Of a stretch of DNA of 64,000 nucleotides, positions 1 to 10,182 are shown piece after piece (the first letter of the stretch is position 1; every line of letters starts with the position of its first letter). Made by a program: the position numbers and the translations under genes. The stretch is from NCBI RefSeq assembly GCF_014640075.1, contig NZ_BMGG01000001.1, forward strand, positions 1 to 64,000, in the 5' to 3' direction. The stretch is from Chelatococcus reniformis (GTDB lineage: Bacteria > Pseudomonadota > Alphaproteobacteria > Rhizobiales > Beijerinckiaceae). Under the pieces are notes generated by a model, which was given only the letters and a program-made list of their open reading frames with translations, searched no databases and had not been told where the DNA came from.

Positions 1-38
1 CAGCGTTCGCTCTGAGCCAGGATCAAACTCTCAGATTG
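1..38 (-). rRNA. rrs: 16S ribosomal RNA, 5' end only
   Basis: Read on the minus strand, positions 32 down to 1 give GAGAGTTTGATCCTGGCTC and then AGAGCGAACGCTG, the universal 5' end of bacterial 16S rRNA in its alphaproteobacterial form. The rest of the operon lies beyond the left edge. The mature 5' end is placed near 38 by analogy with other 16S genes, so it is uncertain by a few bases. Confidence 0.95.
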
Positions 39-245
39 GATGAGAATTTGTCTCGGCTTGGTCTCTACGCGAATTGACGGAGCCTCAACATCCGATCCAA
101 AATATCGCCGAAGCAATACTCAAATCGATGTGAGCTCCGAAACGTAGTACCGCCGATATCCTCGGCAGCAAACCAAACATCCCACGTCCGTGGAACGCTC
201 AGCCTGCCCGCAAGGACAACGCCGTCTACGCTTCTCTTTCCTATT

Positions 246-261
246 CAATTGTCAAACAGCA
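246..261 (-). promoter_or_regulatory. boxA-like antitermination site in the rRNA leader
   Basis: On the minus strand this reads TGCTGTTTGACAATTG, close to the boxA element (TGCTCTTTGACA type) found between rrn promoters and 16S genes. It lies about 210 bases upstream of the 16S 5' end and about 155 downstream of the promoter, a normal place for a Nus-factor antitermination site. Seen: the motif and its position. Inferred: the function. Confidence 0.6.
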
Positions 262-414
262 GCGCATCTCCGCAAGGCCAAAACCTCACCCCGATGCAAA
301 ATCCCTTCACACCAAAAACAGGCCTTAGCCCCGATCCGTATCGGGCCCAGACCCCATCTAAGGTGGAAGAGATAAACGAAACCGCGGAAACCGCCGCGCC
401 CCGTCGATGTGTGG

Positions 415-444
415 GTTATAGATCCGGGCCCGCCCCGCTGTCAA
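415..444 (-). promoter_or_regulatory. rRNA operon promoter (sigma-70 type)
   Basis: On the minus strand a perfect -35 box TTGACA (444-439) is followed after exactly 18 bases by a -10 box TATAAC (420-415). Transcription runs toward the 16S gene, giving a leader of roughly 370 nt that contains the boxA-like site. The flank upstream of the -35 (445-540 on the minus strand) is notably AT-rich in an otherwise GC-rich sequence, which fits an UP element. Confidence 0.75.
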
Positions 445-1219
445 CACCAAACATGTAGGATTTTTGACATCGACCCACAAAAGCATATAAAATCCAATTA
501 TTACAATTAGTTATATCAGAATGAACTCTCATTTTTTGAAGCCTTCGGAGTCACAAGGACGGGTCGCGACCTCATATTTCGGCCTTCGTGCCGGCCGCCA
601 GGGGCCAGTCGGGATCTGGGCGAGCACAGGCCGCCTGTCGTTGACCTCTCCAGCCGTGCAGCATGTCGCGCCGCACGCGCGACATGCTGCACGGCACGCA
701 TACATATAAGAGTGCCGCCCGACCCCGGGCCGCCACGCGCCCGCTGCCGGCTTTCCGCGATCCGGCGCCCGTTCCATCCGCCTCACTCAAGCCATGTTTG
801 GCCAGTTCACCGAGACTATGGGCGGCGCGGGTTACCGCTGGCGCTGAATCGACCGGGGCCATCTGGCAAGGGGAAAATCATCGCTTTTGCGAAATGGTCA
901 GGCGAATGTCGGTTGGCGCAACGCGAACCAGGAGCCCTCTTACGGGGGCCGGACCCGTTCCCTCGGTGCCCGCGGTGCGCTAACGTGTTGATTTGCGTGG
1001 GGTCTTGTTAATGGAGCGAATCAGCTCCGGCGCCAGACCAACTAGGCGCTGGCCGCCCGTACGGCGTCACGGGTGGTGCATGCGTGTCCACTCCAACGCC
1101 GAGGGCATTTTGACCGCGGAATACGTCCCCACGTTTGCCGAGCATGCGCGGGCGCCGGGCGCCGCGGTTCCAGCTTGCCCGGCCCTCCACACGGTACGGC
1201 CGACCGGGGCGTCGGTGCC
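445..1219. other. Non-coding stretch between the rRNA promoter and the M23 peptidase gene
   Basis: No convincing gene is visible. The short open frames overlap each other on both strands and show no family resemblance. The left 100 bases are AT-rich and probably belong to the rRNA promoter. The only strong structure is the long hairpin at 653-695. The promoter of the downstream peptidase must lie here, but no clear -35/-10 pair was found. Confidence 0.6.
653..695. repeat. Perfect inverted repeat: 18-bp stem, 7-nt loop
   Basis: The left arm GCCGTGCAGCATGTCGCG (653-670) is exactly complementary to the right arm at 678-695, with CCGCACG between them. The right side is followed by an AT-rich ACATATAAG and not by a T-run, so it is not a typical intrinsic terminator on either strand. 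Its place, upstream of the rrn promoter and well before the peptidase gene, does not explain it. It could be an operator, a small structured RNA or a relic of a mobile element. Confidence 0.8.
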
Positions 1220-3274
1220 ATGCTAGAGCGATCGCCGGATTCCTCCCCCGCGGCGTTCCAGGGGGAGCCGCTCGACCGGCATGCCCTCCTTCCAGACCTT
1301 GGCAACGAGCCGCCTCTCGACCCCAGCGGTCTGTCGACGCCGACCGCCGACCGGCGTGCGGTGAGCGTGCGCTGGCTGTCAGGCAGCATATTGACCGGCA
1401 TCAGCGGCGTTCTGCTGCTCGGCGCCGCCATCTACGTCTCGCTCGAGAGCGACGCGGCGATCCTCGAGACGCCGGAGATCGTTTCGGCCGCCATGCGCCA
1501 GCAGATCGGCCTCGCTGCCGGCGACAGGCCGACCGTATCGACGCGCAAGGCCGATCGCCTCGTGCGCTTCGAGGTCGTGGCCGCCGCCAAGCAGACCTTC
1601 AAATCGCCGATGACGATGCGGGCCGGCGATCGGGAGGTCATCAAGGTCCGGCCTTTCGTGCGCCTCGCCACGGCCCTGTCGTCGACGGTCGGCCAGTACG
1701 CGTCCGATGTTCCGCCGTTCAATCCGCTCAAGCTGTTCGCCGACGACAGCGGTGCGCCCGAGCGCGCCGTGGAACCGGAGCCGGATCCGGCGGACGCGGA
1801 GGTCTCCATCGTCAAGCGTGACCTCGCCTCGACGGCGATCGACAAGGCACCGGCTCTGTCGGACGGCGAGGTCGCCGCGCAGATCGAGGAGGACCGGCGG
1901 TCGTCGGCCGAACACGGCGCTCAACGGCCGGCGTTGCCGCTGCCGCCGCAGTTGCTGTTGTCCCGCAGCTTGCAGCAGCCCGGCAGCCTCGACAGCCTGC
2001 CCTACGCGGCCGCTCCGGAGTCGCCTTTCTCCAAGATCGAGGTCCGCGTCGTTCCCGAGAACGTGACGGTGCTGCCCAAGGTGGACGGAACCAAGGATCC
2101 GGTCTCCGACGAGCGCGTGGTGACCATGAAGCGCGGCGAGACGCTGGAGCAGGTGCTGCGCGCCGCCGGCGGCGACGACGACCAGATTCGCGCCATCCTG
2201 AAACCCCTGTGGTCGCAGGTGAAGGTCTCGGCCCTCGGCGAGGGCCAGCGGCTGCGCATCCTCGTGGCGCCGAGCCCGGCATTGGGGCCGGACCGCATCA
2301 GCCGCCGCCAGATCGTCCGCGTCATGCTGCTGGGCGAGAAGGGGATCGAAGCCATCGCCGCCCTCGACGATCGCGGCACCTTCGTCGCCGTCGCGCCTCC
2401 GCAAAGCGACGAGAAGGGCGGCTCGGCGCGCGCCGCATCGGACAACGACGACGAGGAGGATGAGGACAGTTCCTCACCGCGGCTCTACGAGAGCCTCTAC
2501 GAGACCGGGCTCAAGAACAGCCTGCCGGTCCCGGTGATCGAGGAACTGGTGCGCATCTTCGCCTACGACGTGGATTTCCAGCGCCACATCACCAGCGGCG
2601 ACAGCCTGGAGGTGTTCTACGGCGAGGACGAAGAAGGGTCCGGCCGCCCCGAAATCCTCTACGCCGCACTGACCACAGGCGGCGAGCAGCGCCGCATCTA
2701 CCGCTACCAGAGCGACGAGGGGGCCGTCGAGTTCTTCGATCAGGACGGCAAATCGCTCAAGAAGTTCCTGCTGCGCAAGCCGATATCCGAAGGCGAGCTG
2801 CGCTCCGGCTTCGGCATGCGCTACCATCCGATCCTGCACTATTCGAAGATGCATACCGGCGTGGACTGGGCCAACAAGATCGGCACGCCGATCCTGGCCG
2901 CCGGCAACGGCGTGGTGACCAAGGCCGGATGGTCCTCGGGTTACGGACGCCATACCGAGATCCAGCACGCCAACGGCTACGTCACCACCTATTCGCACCA
3001 ATCGGCCTTCGCGCGCGGCATCAACGAAGGCGCCCGGGTGCGCCAGGGGCAGGTCATCGGCTATCTCGGCAGTTCCGGCCTGTCGACAGGGCCGCACCTG
3101 CACTACGAAGTGCTGGTCAACGGCCGCTTCGTCAATCCGCTGCGCATCAAGGTGCCGCGCGGCCGTGAGCTCGACGGCCGGGCGCTCGCCGACTTCAAGC
3201 GCCAGCGCGAGCAGATCGACCAATTGCTGGCCCGGGCCGACACCCCCAAGCTGGCGCAGACCGGCGGACCCTGA
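1220..3274 (+). CDS. Membrane-anchored M23 family metallopeptidase (LytM/OapA type)
   Basis: Protein of 684 aa, probably a cell-wall endopeptidase or an activator of cell-wall amidases. Near residues 50-75 there is a single hydrophobic segment (LTGISGVLLLGAAIYVSL) that would anchor it in the inner membrane with the rest in the periplasm. The middle has a LysM/OapA-like stretch (MKRGETLEQVLRAAG, about residues 305-335). The C-terminal LytM domain carries the zinc ligands HTGVDWA and HLHYE, plus GYVTTYSHQS, so it looks catalytically competent. The start is the ATG at 1220; a longer frame begins at 1073, but its first 49 residues have no membrane or domain character. A small hairpin overlaps the stop codon. 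Confidence 0.9.
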   Translation: MLERSPDSSPAAFQGEPLDRHALLPDLGNEPPLDPSGLSTPTADRRAVSVRWLSGSILTGISGVLLLGAAIYVSLESDAAILETPEIVSAAMRQQIGLAAGDRPTVSTRKADRLVRFEVVAAAKQTFKSPMTMRAGDREVIKVRPFVRLATALSSTVGQYASDVPPFNPLKLFADDSGAPERAVEPEPDPADAEVSIVKRDLASTAIDKAPALSDGEVAAQIEEDRRSSAEHGAQRPALPLPPQLLLSRSLQQPGSLDSLPYAAAPESPFSKIEVRVVPENVTVLPKVDGTKDPVSDERVVTMKRGETLEQVLRAAGGDDDQIRAILKPLWSQVKVSALGEGQRLRILVAPSPALGPDRISRRQIVRVMLLGEKGIEAIAALDDRGTFVAVAPPQSDEKGGSARAASDNDDEEDEDSSSPRLYESLYETGLKNSLPVPVIEELVRIFAYDVDFQRHITSGDSLEVFYGEDEEGSGRPEILYAALTTGGEQRRIYRYQSDEGAVEFFDQDGKSLKKFLLRKPISEGELRSGFGMRYHPILHYSKMHTGVDWANKIGTPILAAGNGVVTKAGWSSGYGRHTEIQHANGYVTTYSHQSAFARGINEGARVRQGQVIGYLGSSGLSTGPHLHYEVLVNGRFVNPLRIKVPRGRELDGRALADFKRQREQIDQLLARADTPKLAQTGGP

Positions 3275-3294
3275 GCGGGGGCAGAGCCGCTCAG
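3271..3294 (+). terminator. Possible terminator hairpin overlapping the peptidase stop codon
   Basis: CTGAGCGG (3271-3278) pairs with CCGCTCAG (3287-3294) around an 8-nt loop, and the TGA stop lies in the left arm. No T-run follows, so this is weak evidence for termination. Confidence 0.35.
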
Positions 3295-3512
3295 ATGTGA
3301 TCATCCCAGCGGCAGAAATGCTCCTGCGTCCTCAATCCGGCGCGCCTCGCTCCGCAACGGGTTTCGCCCCCTTCCGTTTTGCCGGCGCACGCTTTAGCAG
3401 GGACGGGCAAATCCACCTGCGGACCGCGCGACTCCGGAGCGGCTCCCCCAGTCCACCCGGTTCGTTCGCGCGGGCGGACGGTGCGCGGCCGCGCCAACTC
3501 CAAAGCGCATCC

Positions 3513-3627
3513 GAGAGCATTTCTCTGCCATGGGATGAGGGCATCCAATGGCGGCGAAATGCTCATAGTCTTTTAGTTCTGGAGCGCTTAGCGATCGGGT
3601 GATTCCACCCAATCGCAAAGCGCCTAG
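3513..3627 (+). repeat. Intergenic mosaic repeat, type A (copy 1)
   Basis: About 115 bp made of two structured halves. One opens with GAGAGCATTTC and closes with GAAATGCTC. The other runs GCGCTTAGCGATCGGGTG, ATTC, CACCCAATCGCAAAGCGC and ends in CTAG. Related copies lie at 21409-21523, 28736-28851, 46431-46545 and 54719-54832. A decayed half copy seems to sit at 3294-3330. This copy abuts a type B copy. Apart from these repeats, the 3275-3763 gap holds nothing recognisable. Confidence 0.85.
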
Positions 3628-3729
3628 AGCATTCCCGCGTTTCTTCGAAGCGCCGAAATGCTCTATCTATTTGGTTTATCGCGTTTTCTTCACGCGAACC
3701 GGCGTCCACTTCGCTCGAAAGCGCTCTAA
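3625..3729 (+). repeat. Intergenic mosaic repeat, type B (copy 1)
   Basis: About 105 bp starting TAGAGCATTCCCGCGTTTC and ending CACTTCGCTCGAAAGCGCTC. Its centre contains TTCACGCGAACCGGCGTCC. Copies with the same core occur at 7921-8025 (inverted) and 26957-27066. It shares the CTAG junction with the type A copy on its left and ends 34 bases before the AEC transporter start. Confidence 0.85.
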
Positions 3730-3763
3730 CCGTCCCACCGGTTCGGCGCGTCCCAGCAGGCCC

Positions 3764-4675
3764 ATGCTCGGCATCGTCAACATCGTCCTCCCGGTCTTCG
3801 GGCTGATGCTCGTGGGCTACATCGGCCGGCGGCTGCACCTCCTTGCCGATCGGGCCGGCGACGGCCTGTCGGACTTCGTCTTCGTCATCGCCATCCCCTG
3901 CCTGATCTTCAAGACGCTGGCCACGGCCCGGATCCCGCTCTCCCAGCCGTGGGGCTACTGGATCGGCTATTTCGCCGGGGTCGCCGTCGTCTGGGCCGCG
4001 GCGCACGTCGTCGCCCGGCGGCGGTTCGGCCTGGGCCACACCGAGGCGGTCGTGGCGGGCTTCTCGGCCGGCCAGTCCAACACGCTGCTGGTGGGGGTCC
4101 CCATCATTCTGAAGGCCTACGGCGAGGCCGGCGCGGTGCCGCTGTTCCTGCTGCTCGCCGTGCACCTGCCGGTCACCATGACGGCGGCGACTTTGCTGGC
4201 GGAAGGCAAGGGCGCTTCGCTCGCGACGATCGCGCGGCGGCTCGCCACGCACCCGATCCTCATCGCCATCTTTGCCGGCTCTGCGGTCAGGATGCTGCCG
4301 CCCCTGCCGGTCACGGTATGGACCATCATCGACGAGCTTGCGGCGGCCGCCATTCCCTGCGCTCTCGTCGGCATGGGCATCGCGCTGCGCCGCTACGGCA
4401 TTCCGGCCGGCTTTGCGCTGCCCGGCATCATCGCCGCGCTGAAGCTCGTCATCCACCCGCTGATCGTCTACCTGCTCACCTTCCATGTCTTCAGCATGCC
4501 CGCCGCGTGGGCCGGCGTCGCCACCCTGTTCGCCTGCTGTCCGTCCGGGGTGAACGCCTATCTGCTGGCCGAGCGCTGCCGGGCCGGCGTCGCGGTCGCC
4601 TCCAGCGCCATCGCGCTGTCGACCGGTCTGTCGATCGCCACCACTGTCGCCTGGCTCTGGGTTCTCGGCGTTTGA
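3764..4675 (+). CDS. AEC family transporter (auxin efflux carrier-like permease)
   Basis: Protein of 303 aa, the usual length for bacterial AEC permeases, which export or exchange small carboxylates in the inner membrane. It is almost entirely hydrophobic helices, starting IVNIVLPVFGLMLVGYIGRR and with about ten membrane segments in two halves. The second half has the conserved-looking CCPSGVNAYLLAERC near residue 265-285. The frame is open back to 3599, but that part encodes the upstream type B repeat, so the ATG at 3764 is taken as the start. The gene stands alone and converges with the aminotransferase gene on the other strand. The substrate is unknown. Confidence 0.85.
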   Translation: MLGIVNIVLPVFGLMLVGYIGRRLHLLADRAGDGLSDFVFVIAIPCLIFKTLATARIPLSQPWGYWIGYFAGVAVVWAAAHVVARRRFGLGHTEAVVAGFSAGQSNTLLVGVPIILKAYGEAGAVPLFLLLAVHLPVTMTAATLLAEGKGASLATIARRLATHPILIAIFAGSAVRMLPPLPVTVWTIIDELAAAAIPCALVGMGIALRRYGIPAGFALPGIIAALKLVIHPLIVYLLTFHVFSMPAAWAGVATLFACCPSGVNAYLLAERCRAGVAVASSAIALSTGLSIATTVAWLWVLGV

Positions 4676-4691
4676 CGACGCGCCCCGCGAA

Positions 4692-4720
4692 CCGCCGCCG
4701 CACGCTCGCTGCGGCGGCGG
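4692..4720. terminator. Hairpin between convergent genes, possible bidirectional terminator
   Basis: CCGCCGCCGCA (4692-4702) pairs perfectly with TGCGGCGGCGG (4710-4720) around the loop CGCTCGC. It lies in the 61-bp gap between the converging AEC transporter and class III aminotransferase stops. There is no T-run, as is common in GC-rich genomes. Confidence 0.5.
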
Positions 4721-4736
4721 CGATCTGCGGCGGCCT

Positions 4737-6122
4737 TCACACCGCGGGCATGCCTGCCACAACCCAGGCCTGCGTGTCATCGAGCGCCCGCCCGAAGCGC
4801 GCCAGCACCTCGTCGATCTGCGCCTCGGTGATGATCAGCGGCGGGCAGAAAGCGATGGTGTCGGCGATGGCGCGCACGATCAGTCCGTGCTCCTGCGCCC
4901 GCTCGAACAGGTAGAGCCCGACCTTCCCCGGCGGATCGAACTTGGCCTTTGTCGCCTTGTCCGCCACCAATTCCACCGCCCCGATCAGACCGATGCCCCG
5001 CACCTCGCCCACCAGCGGATGGTCGGCGAAGGTGGCAAGCCCCGCCTGCAGGCGGGCGCCGACCTTGGCGGCGTTGGCCACCAGCCCGCGCTCCTCGATG
5101 ATGGCCAGATTCTCCAGCCCCACGGCGGTCGCCACCGGATGGCCACTGGCGGTGAACCCGTGGCCGAAATTGCCGAGCCGCTCGGTCTGGTCGGCGATCG
5201 CCTGATACACGGCGTCGCTGAACAGCACCGCCGCCAGCGGCTGGTAGGACGAGGTGATCTGCTTGGACACCACCAGGAGGTCGGGCTTGATGTCGAAGGT
5301 CTCACAGGCGAACAGGGTGCCCAGACGCCCGAAGCCATTGATCACCTCGTCGGCGACGACCAGCACGTCGTAGCGGCGGCAGACCTCCTGCACCTTCTGC
5401 CAGTAGGTCCGCGGCGGCACCAGTACGCCGCCCGCGCCCATCACTGGCTCGCCGATGAAGGCGGCAACGGTATCGGGGCCCTCGGCCAGGATGGTGGCCT
5501 CCAGCTCCGCCGCCAGCCGGTCGGCGAAGGCCTCCTCGCTCTCCCCGGCCTCCGCGTAGCGGTAGTGGTGCGGGCAGGTGACGTGGCGCACGAAGGGCAA
5601 CGGCAGGTCGAAGCCGCGCTGGTTGACCTGGAGACCTGTGAGGCTGCCAGCGACCACGGTGATGCCGTGATAGCCGCCGTTGCGGGCGATGAACTTCTTC
5701 TTTTGCGGACGATCGAGGGCGTTGTTGTAGTACCAGGCCAGCTTCACGACCGTATCGTTGGCTTCCGAGCCGGAGTTAGTGAAGAAGACGTGATCGAGGC
5801 CATCGGGCGACATCTTGACCAGCTTCTCAGCCAGCTCGATCGAGGGCTCATGCGACTTGTGCGAGAAGGTATGATAATAAGGCAAACGGGCCATCTGGCG
5901 GGTCGCGGCGTCGACCAGCCGCTGCTCGCCGAAGCCCACGGCGACGCTCCACAGACCGGCTAACGCCTCGATGTATTCTCGCCCTTGGTCATCGTAGACA
6001 TACACGCCACTGCCGCGATCGATGACCATCGGCCCGATGCGCTCGTGCCGACGCGCATTCGTATAGGGGTGGAACTGGTAGGCCACGTCGCGCGCGTGCA
6101 GCGAATTCGGCAGGATCGTCAC
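4737..6122 (-). CDS. Class III (omega) aminotransferase, PLP-dependent
   Basis: Protein of 461 aa in the aminotransferase class III family (beta-alanine or 4-aminobutyrate to pyruvate type); it moves a terminal amino group to a keto acid. Visible landmarks: FTNSGSEANDTVVKLA (PLP phosphate binding), ADEVINGFGRLG (PLP ring aspartate) and SKQITSSYQPLAAV with the Schiff-base lysine. The start is the GTG at 6122, preceded by AGGAG at good spacing; an ATG 90 bases upstream only adds a low-complexity Arg/Pro/Ser leader. It is the last gene of the large minus-strand block, 97 bases after hyuB1, so it plausibly takes an omega-amino acid released by the HyuAB enzymes. The amino acceptor and donor are not determinable here. 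Confidence 0.9.
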   Translation of the reverse strand: MTILPNSLHARDVAYQFHPYTNARRHERIGPMVIDRGSGVYVYDDQGREYIEALAGLWSVAVGFGEQRLVDAATRQMARLPYYHTFSHKSHEPSIELAEKLVKMSPDGLDHVFFTNSGSEANDTVVKLAWYYNNALDRPQKKKFIARNGGYHGITVVAGSLTGLQVNQRGFDLPLPFVRHVTCPHHYRYAEAGESEEAFADRLAAELEATILAEGPDTVAAFIGEPVMGAGGVLVPPRTYWQKVQEVCRRYDVLVVADEVINGFGRLGTLFACETFDIKPDLLVVSKQITSSYQPLAAVLFSDAVYQAIADQTERLGNFGHGFTASGHPVATAVGLENLAIIEERGLVANAAKVGARLQAGLATFADHPLVGEVRGIGLIGAVELVADKATKAKFDPPGKVGLYLFERAQEHGLIVRAIADTIAFCPPLIITEAQIDEVLARFGRALDDTQAWVVAGMPAV

Positions 6123-6219
6123 GATCAGACTCCTGATGAGGGGTGAGCTTGAGGGGCGTGCGGACGGCCGAGGCAGTGTCCCTGCCGGACGCGACCGCAC
6201 GCCAGACGGCAATTGATGG

Positions 6220-7908
6220 CTATTTGGCGGCGTAGGCGGTGTGCGCCTGCTCCTCGGTGATGAAGCCGTCGAGCAGATCTTCCTTCACCATCGCCGGATC
6301 GCGCGCCTCGGGCGGTCCCCAGCCGCCGCCGGCCGGCGAGCTGATCTTGATGCGGTCGCCGGGGCTGATCGGCACGTTCGCGAACTTGCTCGGCGACACC
6401 TTGTTGAAGGCCTGGCTGATGGTCAGCCAGTCCTCGCTGCCCGCCCGCATGATGAAGAGCTCCGCCTTGGCCCCGGGATGGCCGCCGTGAATGCCCCAGG
6501 GGTGCACCTTCTGGCGGTCGCTCATGTAGCTGAAGGTCATCGGCGTATCGGTGCAGCGCACGGTCTTCGACAGGGCGAGCCCGCCGCGGAAGGTGCCGGG
6601 TCCGCCGGAGCCGTCGACCAGCTTGAACTCCTCCACGTGCCAGGGGTAGCGGTATTCGAAGACCTCGACGGGGATGTGCGGGCAGTTGCCGTTGATCCCG
6701 CCCACCGCATCGTTGCCGTCGGCGAAGCTGCGCCCGCCCCAGCCGACCGGCGTCAGGTCGTAGCAGCAGAAGAACTCGCCGGTCTTGGCGTCGCTGCCGC
6801 CGAACAGGAAGTTGGAGTGCGTGGCGCCGTCGGTGGCGGCGGAGCGCTCCTTCAGCCCCGGCGCCAGCGCGCCCATCACCACGTTGGCGATGCGGCAGTG
6901 GGTCTCCGTGTTGCCGCCGACCGAAGGGCCCGGGAAATTGACGTTCACCACGGTGCCGGGCGGCGCCAGCACGCGGATGGGGCGGAAGCAGCCGGAGTTC
7001 TTCGGGATGGACTGGTCGGTGAGCTGCAGGACGGCGTTGTAGGCGGCACCGTGCGCCACGCCCAGGGTGCCGTTGATCGGCCCCTTCGCCTGCGGCGAGG
7101 AGCCGTGATAGTCGACCACGAGGTCGCCGCCGGCGACTGTCACCTCGGCGCGGATCGTGAACACCTTGTCCTCGATGCCGTCGTCCTCCATGCAGTCCTC
7201 GAAGCGATAGCGGCCGTCGGGGATCTTGGCGATCTCGGCGCGCATGCGCCGCTCCGAATAGTCCATCAGCGCGGTGACATTCTCGCGGAAGGCGGCGACG
7301 CCATACTTGCGGGCGAGGTCGGCCATGCGGCGCTCGCCCAGATCGGTGGCGGCGATGAGGGCGCGGAAATCGCCGTAGTTGTAGCGGGGGGTGCGGACAT
7401 TGGCGAGCATCAGCCGCCAGATGTCGTCCACGTCCTTGCCGGCCTTCTTGATCTTCACCGGCGGCACGCGCAGCCCCTCGTGGAAGACCTCGGTCGCCTC
7501 GCCGGCGAAGCCCGCCGGGGCCATGCCGCCGACCTCGCAGACGTGGCCGATGGACACTGCGAAGCCGATGAGCTCGCCATCGACGAACACCGGCTTGAAA
7601 AAAGTATGCTCGGGCGTGTGCAGACCGCCGCGGTAGGGATCGTTGTGGAGGATGACGTCTCCCTCCTCCAGGTCTTTGAGCGCGATCTCCTGCACGCAGG
7701 AGCGCAGCAGCAGCGGCAGGCCGCCGATCATCGATGGGCAGAAGTCTCCCGTGGCGACGAGCTCGCCGTTCGGCAGTGCCAGGCCGCAGGTGAAGTCGAG
7801 GGATTCGGAGAAGATCGTCGAATACGACGTGCGCATCAGCGTGACGCCCATGTCTCGGCAGATCGAGACCAGGATGCCGCCGACGATGTTGAGAGATACC
7901 ATGTCCAT
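6220..7908 (-). CDS. HyuB-type subunit, hydantoinase B/oxoprolinase family (set 1)
   Basis: Protein of 562 aa. This family acts with an ATP-using HyuA partner to open cyclic amides such as N-methylhydantoin, 5-oxoproline or caprolactam, and some members work in carboxylation of ketones. The conserved metal-site region HNDPYRGGLHTPEH is near residue 85, and PGPSVGGNTETH and SNFLFGGSDAKTGE are further on. The C-terminal glycine-rich SPAGGGWGPPEARDP is typical. It is the shortest of the four HyuB proteins here except for set 4 and is clearly distinct from sets 2 and 3. It follows hyuA1, separated by 215 bases that hold repeats and a hairpin, so it may have lower or separate expression. Substrate unknown. 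Confidence 0.9.
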   Translation of the reverse strand: MDMVSLNIVGGILVSICRDMGVTLMRTSYSTIFSESLDFTCGLALPNGELVATGDFCPSMIGGLPLLLRSCVQEIALKDLEEGDVILHNDPYRGGLHTPEHTFFKPVFVDGELIGFAVSIGHVCEVGGMAPAGFAGEATEVFHEGLRVPPVKIKKAGKDVDDIWRLMLANVRTPRYNYGDFRALIAATDLGERRMADLARKYGVAAFRENVTALMDYSERRMRAEIAKIPDGRYRFEDCMEDDGIEDKVFTIRAEVTVAGGDLVVDYHGSSPQAKGPINGTLGVAHGAAYNAVLQLTDQSIPKNSGCFRPIRVLAPPGTVVNVNFPGPSVGGNTETHCRIANVVMGALAPGLKERSAATDGATHSNFLFGGSDAKTGEFFCCYDLTPVGWGGRSFADGNDAVGGINGNCPHIPVEVFEYRYPWHVEEFKLVDGSGGPGTFRGGLALSKTVRCTDTPMTFSYMSDRQKVHPWGIHGGHPGAKAELFIMRAGSEDWLTISQAFNKVSPSKFANVPISPGDRIKISSPAGGGWGPPEARDPAMVKEDLLDGFITEEQAHTAYAAK

Positions 7909-7920
7909 GGGTTTCTCCTC

Positions 7921-8025
7921 CAGAGCGTTTTCGAGCGAAATGGACGCCGGTTCGCGTGAAGAAAACGCGATAAATCAAACAAAAAGAGCATCTCGAAGAC
8001 TCAAAAAAACACGGAAATGCTCTAG
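7921..8025 (-). repeat. Intergenic mosaic repeat, type B (inverted copy)
   Basis: Reverse-complement version of the repeat at 3625-3729, with the same GAGCGAAATGGACGCCGG, TTCGCGTGAAGAAAACGCG and GGAAATGCTCTAG blocks. It lies between hyuA1 and hyuB1, starting 12 bases upstream of the hyuB1 start codon, so it forms the immediate 5' leader of hyuB1. Confidence 0.85.
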
Positions 8026-8073
8026 AGCGCGACCCCAAAGAGCGGACGCCAGTTTTTGGAAACGATTGCGCTC
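8022..8073. repeat. Short imperfect palindromic repeat (third type)
   Basis: CTAGAGCGCGACCCCAAAGA followed by GCGGACGCCAGTTTTTGG and a closing TTGCGCTC. It resembles another widespread short intergenic repeat of Rhizobiales and shares its CTAG edge with the type B copy on its left. Assignment is by resemblance only. Confidence 0.5.
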
Positions 8074-8086
8074 AACCGAAAATCGG

Positions 8087-8123
8087 AGAACGGAACGAGG
8101 CCTCGACGTGACATCGTTCCGTT

Positions 8124-8125
<2 letters not shown>
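8087..8125 (-). terminator. Hairpin at the 3' end of hyuA1
   Basis: AGAACGGAACGA (8087-8098) pairs perfectly with TCGTTCCGTTCT (8114-8125) around a 15-nt loop. The hyuA1 stop codon (8124-8126) lies in the right arm. On the minus strand the hairpin is followed by a short T-containing stretch (CCGATTTTCGG). It may attenuate transcription between hyuA1 and hyuB1 or stabilise the hyuA1 message. Confidence 0.55.
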
Positions 8126-10142
<2,017 letters not shown>

Positions 10143-10182
10143 CGTCGTTTCTCTCGGTTGGCGGTGGGGTCTGCGGCCAGGT

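Noticed and set aside
190-1011. Short open frames in the rRNA leader and promoter region
   Set aside because: They overlap each other on both strands, lack ribosome binding sites and family resemblance, and some lie within the transcribed rRNA leader.
1073-1219. Upstream extension of the M23 peptidase
   Set aside because: The 49 extra residues have no membrane, signal or domain character; the ATG at 1220 gives a normal anchored protein.
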